DNA of 64,000 bases from Microbacterium sp. C7(2022) (GTDB lineage: Bacteria; Actinomycetota; Actinomycetes; Actinomycetales; Microbacteriaceae), in the NCBI RefSeq assembly GCF_028823665.1, contig NZ_JAPEHV010000001.1:62001-126000 (forward strand), given 5' to 3'. This document shows positions 53,115-63,778 of the stretch, in pieces. Both the position numbers and the translations under genes were made by a program. The notes below the pieces were generated by a model that worked only from the letters and a program-made list of their open reading frames with translations, was not told the origin of the DNA and ran no database searches. The stretch's first letter is position 1. Each line of letters opens with the position of its first letter.

Positions 53115-56100
53115 ATGACAGCCTTCGCCTGGATGCGCGCCCGCCCGCGGGCTGTGGCATCGGCGTCGGTGCTGTCTGCTTCGGCCGTGGTGATTACGTC
53201 GCTCGCTTTCGCCTACGAGGGATTACCCACGACCGAAGTCGATCTTCACGACGGCGGCGTCTGGGTGACGAAGCAGTCAAGCTTGCTGATCGGTCACTTC
53301 AACCACCAGTCCCAGGTACTGGACGGCGGGCTGCGCACGTCCGCGGACGAGTACGACATCCTGCAGTCTGGTGACGACGTCATCATGGTCGATCAGGCGG
53401 CATCCGCCATCACGACGATCGATCCCGCGATGGTCACGCTCACCGATTCGAGCAACGTTCCCGCCGGCGCGAAGGTCGCCCTTGGCGGGCCGACGATCGC
53501 GGTGCTCGACTCTGCGAGTGGTGCGCTGTGGGTCGCTCCTGTTGACAGCGTCGGTGCACTCGAAGTCGCTGGTGAGGAACCGACGGTCGAGTTGGGACCG
53601 GACAGTGATGTGACGGTCGGTCTCGACGGCACGGTCTACGCGGTCTCGCCAGAGAATGCCGAGATCATCACCGTGCCCGTCGATGCGGAGGGCGAGGCGG
53701 AAGAGCCGTCGCGTGCGGGCATCGAGGAGCTTGCCGATAGTGACACCCTGACGATCACCGCCGTCGGCGACACCGCCGTCGTGCTGGATGCGGCATCCGG
53801 CTCTGTCATCACTTCTCGCGGCCTCCGCGCGGAGATCGGCGCGAGCGATGACGCCGTCCTGCAGTACGCGTCGGCACAATCCGACGCCGCCCTTGTGGCG
53901 ACATCGGATGCTCTGGTGCGGGTGCCCTTCGATGGTTCGGATCCGGTGGAGATTCCCGCTGGAGCGAACGGCATTCCCGCAGCCCCCGTCTCTCTGTTGG
54001 GGTGCGCGTACGGCGCCTGGTCGGCATCGGCGATGTTCATCCGCGACTGTGTCGGCACCGATGACGACCTGACCGCTCCGATTTCGGGCGCCGACGAGAC
54101 AGCGCAGCTGAAGTTCCGCGTCAATCGCGACGTCATCGTGCTCAACGACATCATCGGGGGCACCGCGTGGATGGCGAGCGACGATCTTCAAGAGGTCGAC
54201 AACTGGAACGACATCACCCCGCCCGAAGGTGAGGCGGAGGAGAACGACGAAGACACCGCCGAAGAGACGGTCGAGACGACGCTGCCCGAGCGCAGCGAGA
54301 AGAACACCGTGCCCATCGCGGTCGATGACACCTTCGGCGTGCGCCCGGGCCGCAGCACCGTGCTCCCCGTGCTCGACAACGACACCGACGCCGATGGCGA
54401 CGTGCTCACCGTCACCCTGCCCGAGGGTGGCCCTTCGCTCGGTGACGTGCAGTCGATCAACGCCGGATCCGGCCTGCAGATCGCCGTTCCCGAGAACGCC
54501 GCCGGGACCGCGTCTTTCGAATACGAAGTGGATGACGGCCGTGGTGGCACGGCCAGCGCCACCGTGGCGCTCACCGTGCGGGGCTGGGAGACCAACAGCG
54601 CACCCAAGCAGAAGCGCATCACATCGCTGATCGTCGAATCCGGCGGGGTGGTCGATTACAACGTCCTCCCCGACTGGATCGACCCTGACGGTGACGACGT
54701 CTTCCTGCGGTCGGTGGTCCCCGCCGAAGGCGACGAGGTCGACTTCACCGCCGACGGGCGCATCACGTACCGAGCCCTGGGGCTCACGAACGGTCGCAAG
54801 GACGTCGAGATCACCGTGTCGGATGGCGACAAGGCGACGCAGGGGATCGTCCGCATCGACGTACGGCCGGCAGGGTCGACCGATCCGGTGACGAACGCCG
54901 ACCACATCCAGGCGCGCGTCGGTCAGACGGTGACAGTATCGCCCCTGGCGAATGACACGAGCGGAAGTACCGAGCCGCTGCGCCTCGCGCGGGTCGACGA
55001 GATCGACGGGGCGCGGGTCCGGGCCGACTTCGGCGCCAACCGCTTCTCGTTCGTTTCGGACTCGGCCGGCGTCTACTACGTGCAGTATCTCGCCGCCGTC
55101 GGCTCGCGCATGGCGCCCGGCATCGTGCGTATCGACGTGACCGAACCGGAACTGACCGAGCTGCCACCGGTCGCCGTCCGCGATGTCGCCCTGCTTCCTA
55201 GCGGTGGCGAAGTCCTCGTGAACGCGCTGGCGAACGACACCGACCCGAGCGGCGGGGTCTTGGTGATCCAGTCGGTGTCTGTCAATCGCGACAGCGGGGT
55301 GTCGGTGTCTGTGCTCGGCCACGAGACGCTCCGCATCTCGGACACGGCGGCTCTCACGGAGCAGATCGTGATCGGCTACACGATCTCGAACGGCCGCGAC
55401 AGCGCCGACGGTGAAGTGGTGGTCATTCCGGTGCCGCCGCCGTCGAAGCTACGCCCGCCGGTGGCGAACGACGACGAAGTGGTCGTTCGTGTCGGTGACG
55501 TGGTGACGATCCCGGTGCTCGACAACGATTACCACCCGAACAACGACCGGATGACGGTCGCCCCCGATCTCGTCGAGCCCTTGCCGTCCGCCGATGAGGG
55601 CGAGATCTTCGTCTCGCAGAACACCGTGCGCTTCCGCGCGGGCACAGAACCCGGCACGACCTACGCCACCTACGAGGTCGTCGACAGTGCGGGGCAGAAG
55701 GATGCCGGCTACATCACGATCCAGGTGCTCCCGCGGTCGGATGAGACTAACCAGGCGCCGAAGCCACGCGACATCACCGCGCGCGTGCTGACGGGTGCGC
55801 AGACCCGCATCCCGGTGACCTTGGATGGCATCGACCCCGACGGGGACTCGGTGGAATTGGTGGGGATCGCCTCGGCTCCCACGAAGGGCCGCGTGATCGA
55901 GGTCGGTGCGAATTCGCTCACGTATGAAGCCGTCGGCGACGCCGTCGGCGAGGACGTGTTCACGTATCGCGTGCGCGACAACCTCGGCCAAGAGGCCACA
56001 GCCGCAGTGAGGGTCGGTATCGCGCCGTCGCTCGCGTTCAACCAGGCGCCGTACGCGGTGAAGGATTCCGTGGTGATGCGCCCCGGCCGCTCGGTCGCCG

Positions 56101-59100
56101 TCCCGGTGGTCGCCAACGACTCTGACCCCGAGGGCGACAGGCTGACGTTGCTCAGCGACGGGCTGATCCTGCCGGAGAACTCTGAGCTCGACGCCGAGGT
56201 GCTCGGGGACCGCGTGATCGTCACCGCACCGGCTGAAGAAGGCAACACCTCCCTGCAGTACACGATTCGCGACGAGCGCGGTGCCGAGGCGATCGCGGTG
56301 CTGCAGATCACGGTCGACGAAGACGTGCCCCTCCTTCGTCCCATCGCCCGAGACGACCGCGTGCTGGTTGACGAGATTAGTGAAGAGAACACCGTCGACC
56401 TCGAGGTGCTGGCCAACGACGAAGACCCCGACGGGACCATCGACGGGCTCGAGGTGTCGCTCAGCGGCGTCGAGACCGGCGCGCGCGTGCTCTCAGACGG
56501 GATGGTGCGGATCACGCTCGAAGACCGCCCGCGCCTGTTGACCTACACCATCACCGATCAGGACGGGCTGACGGCATCCGCTTTCATCGGTGTTCCTTCT
56601 CTCGAAGGACTCCCACCGACGCTGATCTCGACCGAGCCGCTCGAGGTGAAGAGCGGGGAGACCGTCGAGATTCCGCTCACCGATCACGTGCGCACCTCCA
56701 CGGGGAAGAAGCTCGTCATCACCGAGGCTGCGAAGGTCAGTGCGGTCCACGGCAACGGTGACGCGCTCGTGAAAGACCAGACGACACTGGTGTACACGTC
56801 AGCAGATCGATACTTCGGCCAGGATGCCCTGACGTTCGAAGTGACCGACGGGACGGGGCCCGACGACCCCGAGGGCATCAAGGCCACCCTGACGTTGCCG
56901 ATCACGGTGCTCCCGCCCGACAACCAGCCGCCCACGTTCACCAACGGAGCGATCAGCGTCGCGCCCGGTGAAGAGGCGGCATCCCTCGACCTGCGCGCGC
57001 TCACCGCCGACATCGACGAGGGTGACCTCGACTCGATGTCGTACACGCTCGTGGGTGGATCGCCCGATGGCATGAGCGCGTCGATCGACGGCCAGACCCT
57101 CCTCGTGAGCGCAGACGTGGCGACCCCCAAGGGGACGCAGGCGACGCTCGCCCTCAGCATCACCGATGGTGAGACCGATCCGATCGCCGGTGACGTCGTG
57201 GTCACCGTCACCGCGTCGACCAAGCCGCTCGCGACGGCCGTCGACGATGTCGTCGCCGAGGCGCACCAGGGTGTTCCGGTGTCGGTGCCCGTGCTGCGCA
57301 ACGACGTCAGTCCGTTCCCGGGCGAGCCGCTCACGTTGGTCTCGGCGCTGCCCGAGACGGCCGGTGGCCTGGCCGAAGTCACGGGTGACGAAGTGCTCGT
57401 GAGCCCGGAGCCTGACTTCGTCGGAACACTGGTCGTGCGGTATCGGGTGCAGGATGCCACGGCAGACCCTGACCGCGAGGTCGAGGGTCGCATCACGCTC
57501 ACGGTGCTCGGGCGCCCCGATATCCCTGGTACGCCGACGGTCTCGAGCGTGCAAGACCGCACCGTCGTGTTGTCGTGGACCCCGCCCGCAGACAACGGTG
57601 CCGAGATCACGGGGTACACCGTGTCGGCGGTAGCGCAGGACTACACCAAGGAATGCGCGGCAACGACGTGCACGCTGGACGGACTCACCAACAACGTCGA
57701 GTACAACTTCACCGTCATCGCCCACAACCGCGTCGGCGACTCTGACGCATCGGCGCCTTCGGCGACGGCACGGCCGGATGCCCGACCCGACACGCCGGCT
57801 CCGCCGACGCTGAAGTTCGGCGACCGCTCGTTGCAGGTGGCGTGGGTGACCCCGACCACTCCCGGGTCTCCGGTCGAGTCGTTCACGCTGGAAATCTCAC
57901 CGGCCCCGCCGTCGGGCATCGCACAGAAGACCAAGGTGACGGGCAACTCGCTCGTCTGGGATGGCCTGGAGAACGGCACGAACTACCAGGTGCGCGTGCG
58001 CGCCCATAACCGCGCGCCCGACCCGTCGAGCTGGAGTCCCTGGTCGGCATCGGAGGTTCCCGCACGTCAACCCGATGCGCCGGCCGCGCCGAGCGTGGCG
58101 CGTCTAGAGCCGGTCGGATCGCAAGCGCAGCTCGAGGTGGCCTGGACGCAGCCGACGACCAATGGCGCCGACATCGAAGGCTACGAACTGCAGGTGCGCC
58201 AGGGGTCGAGCGTTGTGCGCACGATCACCGGAATCCCAGCGGGTCAGCGCACGCAGGCCATTTCGGTGGGCACGTCCACGACCGACTACACCTTCCGCGT
58301 CCGCGCAAGCAACAAGGCAGGCTGGAGCGAGTGGGGTGCGACCTCGTCGCCGCGGCGCGCCTTCGGTGAGCCGGGGGCACCGTCGAACGTGTCGGCAGTG
58401 CCGGGGGACCGACGGCTCACGGTGAGCTACTCCGCGGCATCCGGTAACGGCGCAACGGCGTCAGAGCTGCGCTACGAGTACTCCCTCAGCGGTGGCGGGT
58501 GGAACGCGTTGCCGAGCAACAACGTGATCACGGGCCTGACGAACGGCACCAACTACACCGTGCGCCTGCGCGCGTACACCGCGCTCGATGGCGTGCGCTA
58601 CAACGGCCCCGCATCGACGGCGTCGGCGGCACAGAAGCCGTACGGTCCTGTCGGGACCCCCGGCGCATCAGCCAGCCGGAGCGGGCGCGACATCACCTTC
58701 AGTTGGAGCGCTCCGGCGCAGAACGGGCGAGCGATCGATCAGGTGCAGATTCGCATCGACGGCGGCGGGTGGCAGAACGTGGCGAACAACGGTTCGCGTA
58801 CCAACACGTACGCGTACAGCACCACCCACAAGATCGAGGTACGCGCGTACGACACCGAGGGTCAGGTGAGCAACGTCCGGTCCGCCTCGGCGACGACGGT
58901 CGCCGCACCACCACCGCCGCAGGCACGAGCGTGGACCACGAAGGGCACGCGCACCAACAGTGCGACGTGCACAACGACGCTGTGTCACAAGATGGTGCTG
59001 CACACCGAGAACTTCCCCGCGGGGAACTACAGGGTGCGTTGTGCGCACTACGCGACGCCCGGTGGGTTCAGCACCTACAACAACGTCTACATTTCGGGCT

Positions 59101-59201
59101 CGTTCACGCGCGAGTTCGGCTGCCACTTCGGCGGCGCAGCCGGCACCCAAGCCTGGTTCATCATCGACGGCTGGGGAACCAGCGAGAGGGCGACGTGGTG
59201 A
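53115..59201 (+). CDS. Giant cell-surface protein with Ig/cadherin-like and Fn3 repeats
   Basis: A 2028-residue surface protein. One N-terminal membrane helix or uncleaved signal (about 12-33) leads to a propeller-like region (35-370), an acidic linker, then about eleven repeats of around 95 residues from 401 to 1465 with Asn-Asp turns such as PVLDNDTDADGD, ALANDTDPSGG, VVANDSDPEGD and VLANDEDPDG (Ca2+-binding cadherin/Ig-like style). Five Fn3 domains follow (about 1467, 1557, 1653, 1753, 1844) and a 90-residue Cys-containing end (four Cys: CTTTLC, RCAH, GCHFG). No LPXTG. It is first in an operon with moxR, DUF58, transglutaminase-like and FHA genes, and probably a long rod outside the cell. 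Confidence 0.93.
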   Translation: MTAFAWMRARPRAVASASVLSASAVVITSLAFAYEGLPTTEVDLHDGGVWVTKQSSLLIGHFNHQSQVLDGGLRTSADEYDILQSGDDVIMVDQAASAITTIDPAMVTLTDSSNVPAGAKVALGGPTIAVLDSASGALWVAPVDSVGALEVAGEEPTVELGPDSDVTVGLDGTVYAVSPENAEIITVPVDAEGEAEEPSRAGIEELADSDTLTITAVGDTAVVLDAASGSVITSRGLRAEIGASDDAVLQYASAQSDAALVATSDALVRVPFDGSDPVEIPAGANGIPAAPVSLLGCAYGAWSASAMFIRDCVGTDDDLTAPISGADETAQLKFRVNRDVIVLNDIIGGTAWMASDDLQEVDNWNDITPPEGEAEENDEDTAEETVETTLPERSEKNTVPIAVDDTFGVRPGRSTVLPVLDNDTDADGDVLTVTLPEGGPSLGDVQSINAGSGLQIAVPENAAGTASFEYEVDDGRGGTASATVALTVRGWETNSAPKQKRITSLIVESGGVVDYNVLPDWIDPDGDDVFLRSVVPAEGDEVDFTADGRITYRALGLTNGRKDVEITVSDGDKATQGIVRIDVRPAGSTDPVTNADHIQARVGQTVTVSPLANDTSGSTEPLRLARVDEIDGARVRADFGANRFSFVSDSAGVYYVQYLAAVGSRMAPGIVRIDVTEPELTELPPVAVRDVALLPSGGEVLVNALANDTDPSGGVLVIQSVSVNRDSGVSVSVLGHETLRISDTAALTEQIVIGYTISNGRDSADGEVVVIPVPPPSKLRPPVANDDEVVVRVGDVVTIPVLDNDYHPNNDRMTVAPDLVEPLPSADEGEIFVSQNTVRFRAGTEPGTTYATYEVVDSAGQKDAGYITIQVLPRSDETNQAPKPRDITARVLTGAQTRIPVTLDGIDPDGDSVELVGIASAPTKGRVIEVGANSLTYEAVGDAVGEDVFTYRVRDNLGQEATAAVRVGIAPSLAFNQAPYAVKDSVVMRPGRSVAVPVVANDSDPEGDRLTLLSDGLILPENSELDAEVLGDRVIVTAPAEEGNTSLQYTIRDERGAEAIAVLQITVDEDVPLLRPIARDDRVLVDEISEENTVDLEVLANDEDPDGTIDGLEVSLSGVETGARVLSDGMVRITLEDRPRLLTYTITDQDGLTASAFIGVPSLEGLPPTLISTEPLEVKSGETVEIPLTDHVRTSTGKKLVITEAAKVSAVHGNGDALVKDQTTLVYTSADRYFGQDALTFEVTDGTGPDDPEGIKATLTLPITVLPPDNQPPTFTNGAISVAPGEEAASLDLRALTADIDEGDLDSMSYTLVGGSPDGMSASIDGQTLLVSADVATPKGTQATLALSITDGETDPIAGDVVVTVTASTKPLATAVDDVVAEAHQGVPVSVPVLRNDVSPFPGEPLTLVSALPETAGGLAEVTGDEVLVSPEPDFVGTLVVRYRVQDATADPDREVEGRITLTVLGRPDIPGTPTVSSVQDRTVVLSWTPPADNGAEITGYTVSAVAQDYTKECAATTCTLDGLTNNVEYNFTVIAHNRVGDSDASAPSATARPDARPDTPAPPTLKFGDRSLQVAWVTPTTPGSPVESFTLEISPAPPSGIAQKTKVTGNSLVWDGLENGTNYQVRVRAHNRAPDPSSWSPWSASEVPARQPDAPAAPSVARLEPVGSQAQLEVAWTQPTTNGADIEGYELQVRQGSSVVRTITGIPAGQRTQAISVGTSTTDYTFRVRASNKAGWSEWGATSSPRRAFGEPGAPSNVSAVPGDRRLTVSYSAASGNGATASELRYEYSLSGGGWNALPSNNVITGLTNGTNYTVRLRAYTALDGVRYNGPASTASAAQKPYGPVGTPGASASRSGRDITFSWSAPAQNGRAIDQVQIRIDGGGWQNVANNGSRTNTYAYSTTHKIEVRAYDTEGQVSNVRSASATTVAAPPPPQARAWTTKGTRTNSATCTTTLCHKMVLHTENFPAGNYRVRCAHYATPGGFSTYNNVYISGSFTREFGCHFGGAAGTQAWFIIDGWGTSERATW

Positions 59202-59241
59202 TGCCCCGACTGCTTCACACTCTTCGAGAGGAAACGACACC

Positions 59242-60213
59242 ATGACCATGACACCCGAACAAGCCAGCTGGTTCCAAGGCACGTTCTCGCGCCTGGTCGA
59301 CAACGTCGATCAAGCCCTCATGGGCAAGCGCGAGGTGGTCGGTCTCGTGCTGGCGAGCATGATCGCCGAGGGCCACGTGCTCCTCGAAGACGCGCCCGGA
59401 ACGGGAAAGACCAGCCTCGCCAAGGCGCTCGCGGCGACCGTGCAGGGCACGAGCACGCGCATCCAGTTCACTCCTGACCTTCTGCCCAGCGACGTGACGG
59501 GTGTGACCATCTACGACCAGGCGCAGCACAAGTTCGAGTTCCACCGGGGACCGGTGTTCTCGTCGATCGTGCTCGCCGACGAGATCAACCGCGCATCGCC
59601 GAAGACGCAGTCCGCGCTGCTCGAGGTGATGGAAGAATCCCGCGTGACGGTGGACGGCACGGCGCACCCCGTGGGGCGGCCGTTCCTGGTGATCGCGACC
59701 CAGAACCCCATCGAGCAGGCCGGTACCTACAAGCTGCCCGAGGCGCAGCTGGACCGCTTCCTCATCAAGACATCGATCGGCTACCCCGACCTCGACGTCG
59801 CCGAGCGCATCCTCGCCGGTGCCGCAGAGCGCAACCCCGCCGACCGACTGACGGCGCTCATCACCACCGGCGCGGTGGCGGACATGGCCGACCTCGCCGC
59901 GACCGTGCACGTCGAACCGGCCGTCTTGCGCTACGCGGCCGAGCTCGCGCAGGCCACGCGCGATCACGCGTCCACCCGCTTGGGTGTCTCGGTGCGCGGC
60001 TCGTTGGCGATGATCCGCATCGCCAAGGTGTGGGCTGCCTCGCACGGGCGTCACTACGTCACGCCCGACGACATCAAGCACCTCGTCGAGCCGGTGTGGA
60101 CCCACCGCCTGGTGCTCGACCCCGAGGCGGAATTCTCCGGAATCACGGCCGAGACCGTGATCGCCCGTGTCGTCGAGGACGTCGCCGCGCCGCAGGCGAG
60201 GGCCGTGGCCTGA
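59242..60213 (+). CDS. MoxR-type AAA+ ATPase
   Basis: A 323-residue ATPase. Walker A is EDAPGTGKTS near 49-58, Walker B LADEINRASPKTQ near 111-123, sensor ATQNPIEQAGTYKLPEAQLDRF near 154. It has a GAGAGGAAA site and follows the giant surface gene by 40 nt. MoxR proteins are chaperones that mature partner complexes, usually with the DUF58 (VWA-like) gene next door, as here. Confidence 0.95.
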   Translation: MTMTPEQASWFQGTFSRLVDNVDQALMGKREVVGLVLASMIAEGHVLLEDAPGTGKTSLAKALAATVQGTSTRIQFTPDLLPSDVTGVTIYDQAQHKFEFHRGPVFSSIVLADEINRASPKTQSALLEVMEESRVTVDGTAHPVGRPFLVIATQNPIEQAGTYKLPEAQLDRFLIKTSIGYPDLDVAERILAGAAERNPADRLTALITTGAVADMADLAATVHVEPAVLRYAAELAQATRDHASTRLGVSVRGSLAMIRIAKVWAASHGRHYVTPDDIKHLVEPVWTHRLVLDPEAEFSGITAETVIARVVEDVAAPQARAVA

Positions 60214-61472
60214 TGACCACATCGACGGCTGCTGTCGCTCCCGAGGTCGAGGAGCGACGGTCATGGTGGACGGATGCCGCGGGCCACGCGTCATCGGTCA
60301 TCGTGGCGCGCCTGCGCGCCGTCGTGAAAGTGGTGCGCCCGGCGACGTGGGTGCTGATCGGTGTGGCGATCACTCTCTGGATCGCCGGCGCGGCGCTGGG
60401 CTGGTTCGAACTCACCGTGACGGCCGTCGTGATGACGGCGGTCCTTGCCCTCAGTGCCCTGTTCCTCATTGGTCGCACCGCGTACGACGTGTCCCTCGAC
60501 CTCACCCGCACGCGCGTGGTGGTCGGAGACCGGGCCGTCGGCGCGCTCACGCTCTCCAACACCGGCTCGCGGGCGATCCTGCCCTCGCGTGTCGTCCTCC
60601 CCGTGGGTAGTGGGCGCGGTGTGTTCGCGGTGGGCAGGCTCGCACCCGGCGCCGAAGTGGAAGAGCTGTTCGCGATTCCGACGAATCGGCGCGGCGTGCT
60701 CTCCGTGGGCCCGGTCAGCGTCGTGAGAGGCGACCCCCTCGGCCTGTTCGAGCGCGTCCACCACCGAGACGAGCCCGTCGACCTGTATGTGCACCCCCGC
60801 ACCGTGTCGTTCGAGGGCCAGTCGCTCGGGTTCTTCCGCGACCTCGAGGGCATGTCGGCCCGTGACCTGTCGCCTGACGACGTCTCGTTCCACGCCCTGC
60901 GCGAGTATCAGCCGGGCGATGACCTGCGGCACGTGCACTGGAAGTCGACCGCACGCACCGGCACCGTGATGGTGCGCCAGTACGAAGAGACACGGCGCTC
61001 CCACTTCGTGTTGGGACTGTCGCGCAACCCCGCCGACTACGCCGATGCGGAGGAGTTCGAGCTCGCCATCTCGGCCGCCGGTTCGCTGGGCCTGCGCGCG
61101 ATCCGCGACTCACGCCAGGTCGACCTCCAGGTGCAGGGCCGGCAGCTCGCCGCGGCTTCGGGCAAGCGCCTTCTCGACTCGCTCGCGGCGCTGGAGTCGT
61201 CGCGCTCCCGCGACCCGCGCCTTCTCGACCTGGCGGGTACGGTCGCGGCATCCCTTCCCCTCGCGTCGGTCGTGGTGTTGTTGTGCGGCTCCTCCGTCGA
61301 CGTCGCGACCCTGCGCGCCGCCTGCGCGCGCCTGCCCTACGGCGCGCGCGTTCTGGTGATCGTGGCCGACTCGGGCGCGGCATCCAGTCGCTGCCGCATT
61401 GCCGAAGCAGACGTCATCACCATAGGGTCGCTCGATCAGTTGCCGCCGGCTCTGCGAAAGGTGCTCGCATGA
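60213..61472 (+). CDS. DUF58 protein
   Basis: A 419-residue protein with two membrane helices (about 45-90) and the DUF58 core HALREYQPGDDLRHVHWKSTARTG near 228-251, followed by a von Willebrand A-like fold. The ATG overlaps the moxR stop by one base (TGATG). DUF58 proteins act with MoxR in envelope assembly; exact role unknown. Confidence 0.93.
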   Translation: MTTSTAAVAPEVEERRSWWTDAAGHASSVIVARLRAVVKVVRPATWVLIGVAITLWIAGAALGWFELTVTAVVMTAVLALSALFLIGRTAYDVSLDLTRTRVVVGDRAVGALTLSNTGSRAILPSRVVLPVGSGRGVFAVGRLAPGAEVEELFAIPTNRRGVLSVGPVSVVRGDPLGLFERVHHRDEPVDLYVHPRTVSFEGQSLGFFRDLEGMSARDLSPDDVSFHALREYQPGDDLRHVHWKSTARTGTVMVRQYEETRRSHFVLGLSRNPADYADAEEFELAISAAGSLGLRAIRDSRQVDLQVQGRQLAAASGKRLLDSLAALESSRSRDPRLLDLAGTVAASLPLASVVVLLCGSSVDVATLRAACARLPYGARVLVIVADSGAASSRCRIAEADVITIGSLDQLPPALRKVLA

Positions 61473-63778
61473 CCCGGACGCCGATCCCGCGCAAGCGGTG
61501 GCTCGCTGACCTCAGCGCCACCGTCTTGCTGCTGGCCGTGCCCATCGTCGGGTTCTGGCCGACGTTCGCCGGGCCCGGGTATCTTCCCGCGGTTGTCGGC
61601 GCGGCGATCTTCGGCGTTGCGATTGCGGCCGTGGCGGCCTGGCGGGGATGGAGCGCGCTGACCATCGCGGCGATCACCGTCGTGACGTACTTCATCGTCG
61701 GCCCCGCCTTGGCCGTGCCGCAGGCGACCGTGTTCGGCATCCCGACGCTGGATGCGTGGACGCAGCTGGCGCTCGGTGTCGTTACGTCGTGGAAGCAGAT
61801 CCTCACCACGGTGGCGCCGATCCCCGCCGCCGAGGGGTTCCTCATCGCCCCCTTCCTGCTCACGCTCGTCTCGGCCGTTCTCGTGACGTCGCTCGCGCTG
61901 CGCGCCCGGCATGCCGCGTGGGCTCTGCTTCCGGCGGGAGCGTTCCTCGCGTTGCAGATCGCGCTGGGTACCTCCGATCCGGCACTGCCCGTGATCGAGG
62001 GTGTGGTGTTCGCGGTTGTCGCGATCGTCTGGTTGGCGGTGCGGCAAGCATGGGCTCCCGCGCAGGGCGCGGTATCTCTCGGCGAGGGACCGGTGTCCAC
62101 GTCGCACGTGCGTCGGGTGCTGACCGGAGCGGGCGTTGTCGCGCTGGCCGTGGTCATCGGGGTCGCTACCGCGGGCTTTGCCGCGCCCGCGGGCCCGCGA
62201 TACGTGCTGCGTGACGTGGTGATTCCCCCGTTCGACGTGAAGGAGTACGCCAGCCCACTGCAATCGTTCCGCGGCTACGTGCGTGACTTCGACGCTGATC
62301 CTCTGTTCACCGTGTCGGGTCTTCCGCAGGGTGCGCGCGTGCGCATCGCCGCGATGGACGCGTATTCGGGCACGGTATACAACGTCTCTGAGGGCGGCGC
62401 GGGGTCATCGAGCGCGTTCGTGCCGGTGCGTCCCGAAATGTCGCCCGATGCCGAGGGCACCCCGGCGAGTGTTCACGTGCAGATCGCCGACCTGAAGGGC
62501 GTGTGGTTGCCGACGGTGGGCGCCGTGACCCAGATCGGTTTCGCCGGGGAGAGCGCTGATGACCTTCGACGCGCGGCGCACTACAACGCGGCGACGCAGA
62601 CGGCGGTTCTTACCTCGGGTGTGCAGCCCGGAGCCGAGTACGACCTCGACGTGGTGATCCCCGAGACGCCGAACGACACGGCACTGGCCGATACGCCGTT
62701 CGCGCCGGTGCGCATGCCGGCCCAAGAGGGCGTGCCGCAGGACTTCGTCGAGATCGCCTCACAGGCCGTCGCCGACGCCGAGACCCCGATCGAACAGGTG
62801 CGCGCGCTGCAGCAGTCGCTCTCGGAGCGAGGGTTCTTCAGTCATGGCCTCGAGGGAGAGCCCCTCTCGCGCGCCGGGCACGGTGCCGAGCGCATCACCA
62901 CCCTGCTCGGCTCGGAGCAGATGGTCGGGGATGACGAGCAGTACGCCGTCGCGATGGCGTTGCTGGCGAACTCGATCGGCATCCCCGCACGCGTAGTGAT
63001 GGGGTTCCACCCCGACGAGAACCAGACGGCTTCGGGCGTATTCACGGCCACGGGCGAGAACCTGCACGCGTGGGTCGAGGTCGCCTTCGACGGGGCCGGC
63101 TGGGTGCCGTTCGATCCGACGCCGCCCGAAGATCAGGTTCCGAGCGACCAGACCACCAAGCCTCGGGCCGACCCGAAGCCGCAGGTGCTGCAGCCGCCGC
63201 CTCCGCAGCAAGAGCCGGTCGACCTGCCCCCGACCGTTCCCGACGAGCGGGAGCAGAACGATGACCAAGAAGAGTCGGCGTTCGAATACGGCTTCATCCT
63301 GCTGATCGCCGGGTCGCTGTTGCTCACGCTCGCGTTGCTGCTGGCGCCGTTCCTGATCATCGGCGCGATCAAGGCATCTCGCCGTCGTCGCCGCCTGCAG
63401 GCCGAGCGCAGCGCCGACCGCATCAGCGGTGGGTGGGAGGAACTCGTCGACCGGGCCGCCGACTACGGCAGCCCGGTGCGAGTTGGCGGTACACGGATGG
63501 ATGATGCCACCACCGTGAGTACCGCCTTCGAGCAGACGGCGGTCGTCACGCTCGCCGCCCGCGCCGACGCCGAGGTGTTCGGGCCGACCGACCCGACCGA
63601 CCAGGACGTTGCCGAGTTCTGGCGCCAGGTCGACGACATCGTCGCCGAGATGGGCCGCAGCACGTCGGTCTGGGGGCGCCTGCGCGCACGACTGAGCCTG
63701 CGCTCACTGCTTGCGGGCACGCGATTCGCGCTGCGCAGTCCGCGGACGTCCCGGCGGGAAGCGGGGCACGACGCATGA
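61469..63778 (+). CDS. Transglutaminase-like membrane protein lacking the catalytic Cys
   Basis: A 769-residue protein of the TgpA-like layout. About six N-terminal helices (15-245), a beta-rich extracytoplasmic part, the transglutaminase core (about 475-560), a Pro-rich linker and a last helix (about 608-632) with a cytosolic tail. The active-site Cys motif (GxCxxYA in the family) is VGDDEQYAVAM here, Asp in place of Cys; the His in NLHAWVEV and Asp in FDPTP stay. So it is either a pseudo-enzyme or a peptide-binding protein. It overlaps both neighbours by 4 nt. Confidence 0.92.
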   Translation: MTRTPIPRKRWLADLSATVLLLAVPIVGFWPTFAGPGYLPAVVGAAIFGVAIAAVAAWRGWSALTIAAITVVTYFIVGPALAVPQATVFGIPTLDAWTQLALGVVTSWKQILTTVAPIPAAEGFLIAPFLLTLVSAVLVTSLALRARHAAWALLPAGAFLALQIALGTSDPALPVIEGVVFAVVAIVWLAVRQAWAPAQGAVSLGEGPVSTSHVRRVLTGAGVVALAVVIGVATAGFAAPAGPRYVLRDVVIPPFDVKEYASPLQSFRGYVRDFDADPLFTVSGLPQGARVRIAAMDAYSGTVYNVSEGGAGSSSAFVPVRPEMSPDAEGTPASVHVQIADLKGVWLPTVGAVTQIGFAGESADDLRRAAHYNAATQTAVLTSGVQPGAEYDLDVVIPETPNDTALADTPFAPVRMPAQEGVPQDFVEIASQAVADAETPIEQVRALQQSLSERGFFSHGLEGEPLSRAGHGAERITTLLGSEQMVGDDEQYAVAMALLANSIGIPARVVMGFHPDENQTASGVFTATGENLHAWVEVAFDGAGWVPFDPTPPEDQVPSDQTTKPRADPKPQVLQPPPPQQEPVDLPPTVPDEREQNDDQEESAFEYGFILLIAGSLLLTLALLLAPFLIIGAIKASRRRRRLQAERSADRISGGWEELVDRAADYGSPVRVGGTRMDDATTVSTAFEQTAVVTLAARADAEVFGPTDPTDQDVAEFWRQVDDIVAEMGRSTSVWGRLRARLSLRSLLAGTRFALRSPRTSRREAGHDA

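Noticed and set aside
53277..55322. 681-codon antisense frame in the giant surface gene
   Set aside because: His/Arg/Asp/Gly-rich mirror of the repeat-rich coding strand.
58960..59241. Upstream extension of MoxR
   Set aside because: It overlaps the end of the giant gene in another frame; the AGAGGAAA site fixes the ATG at 59242.
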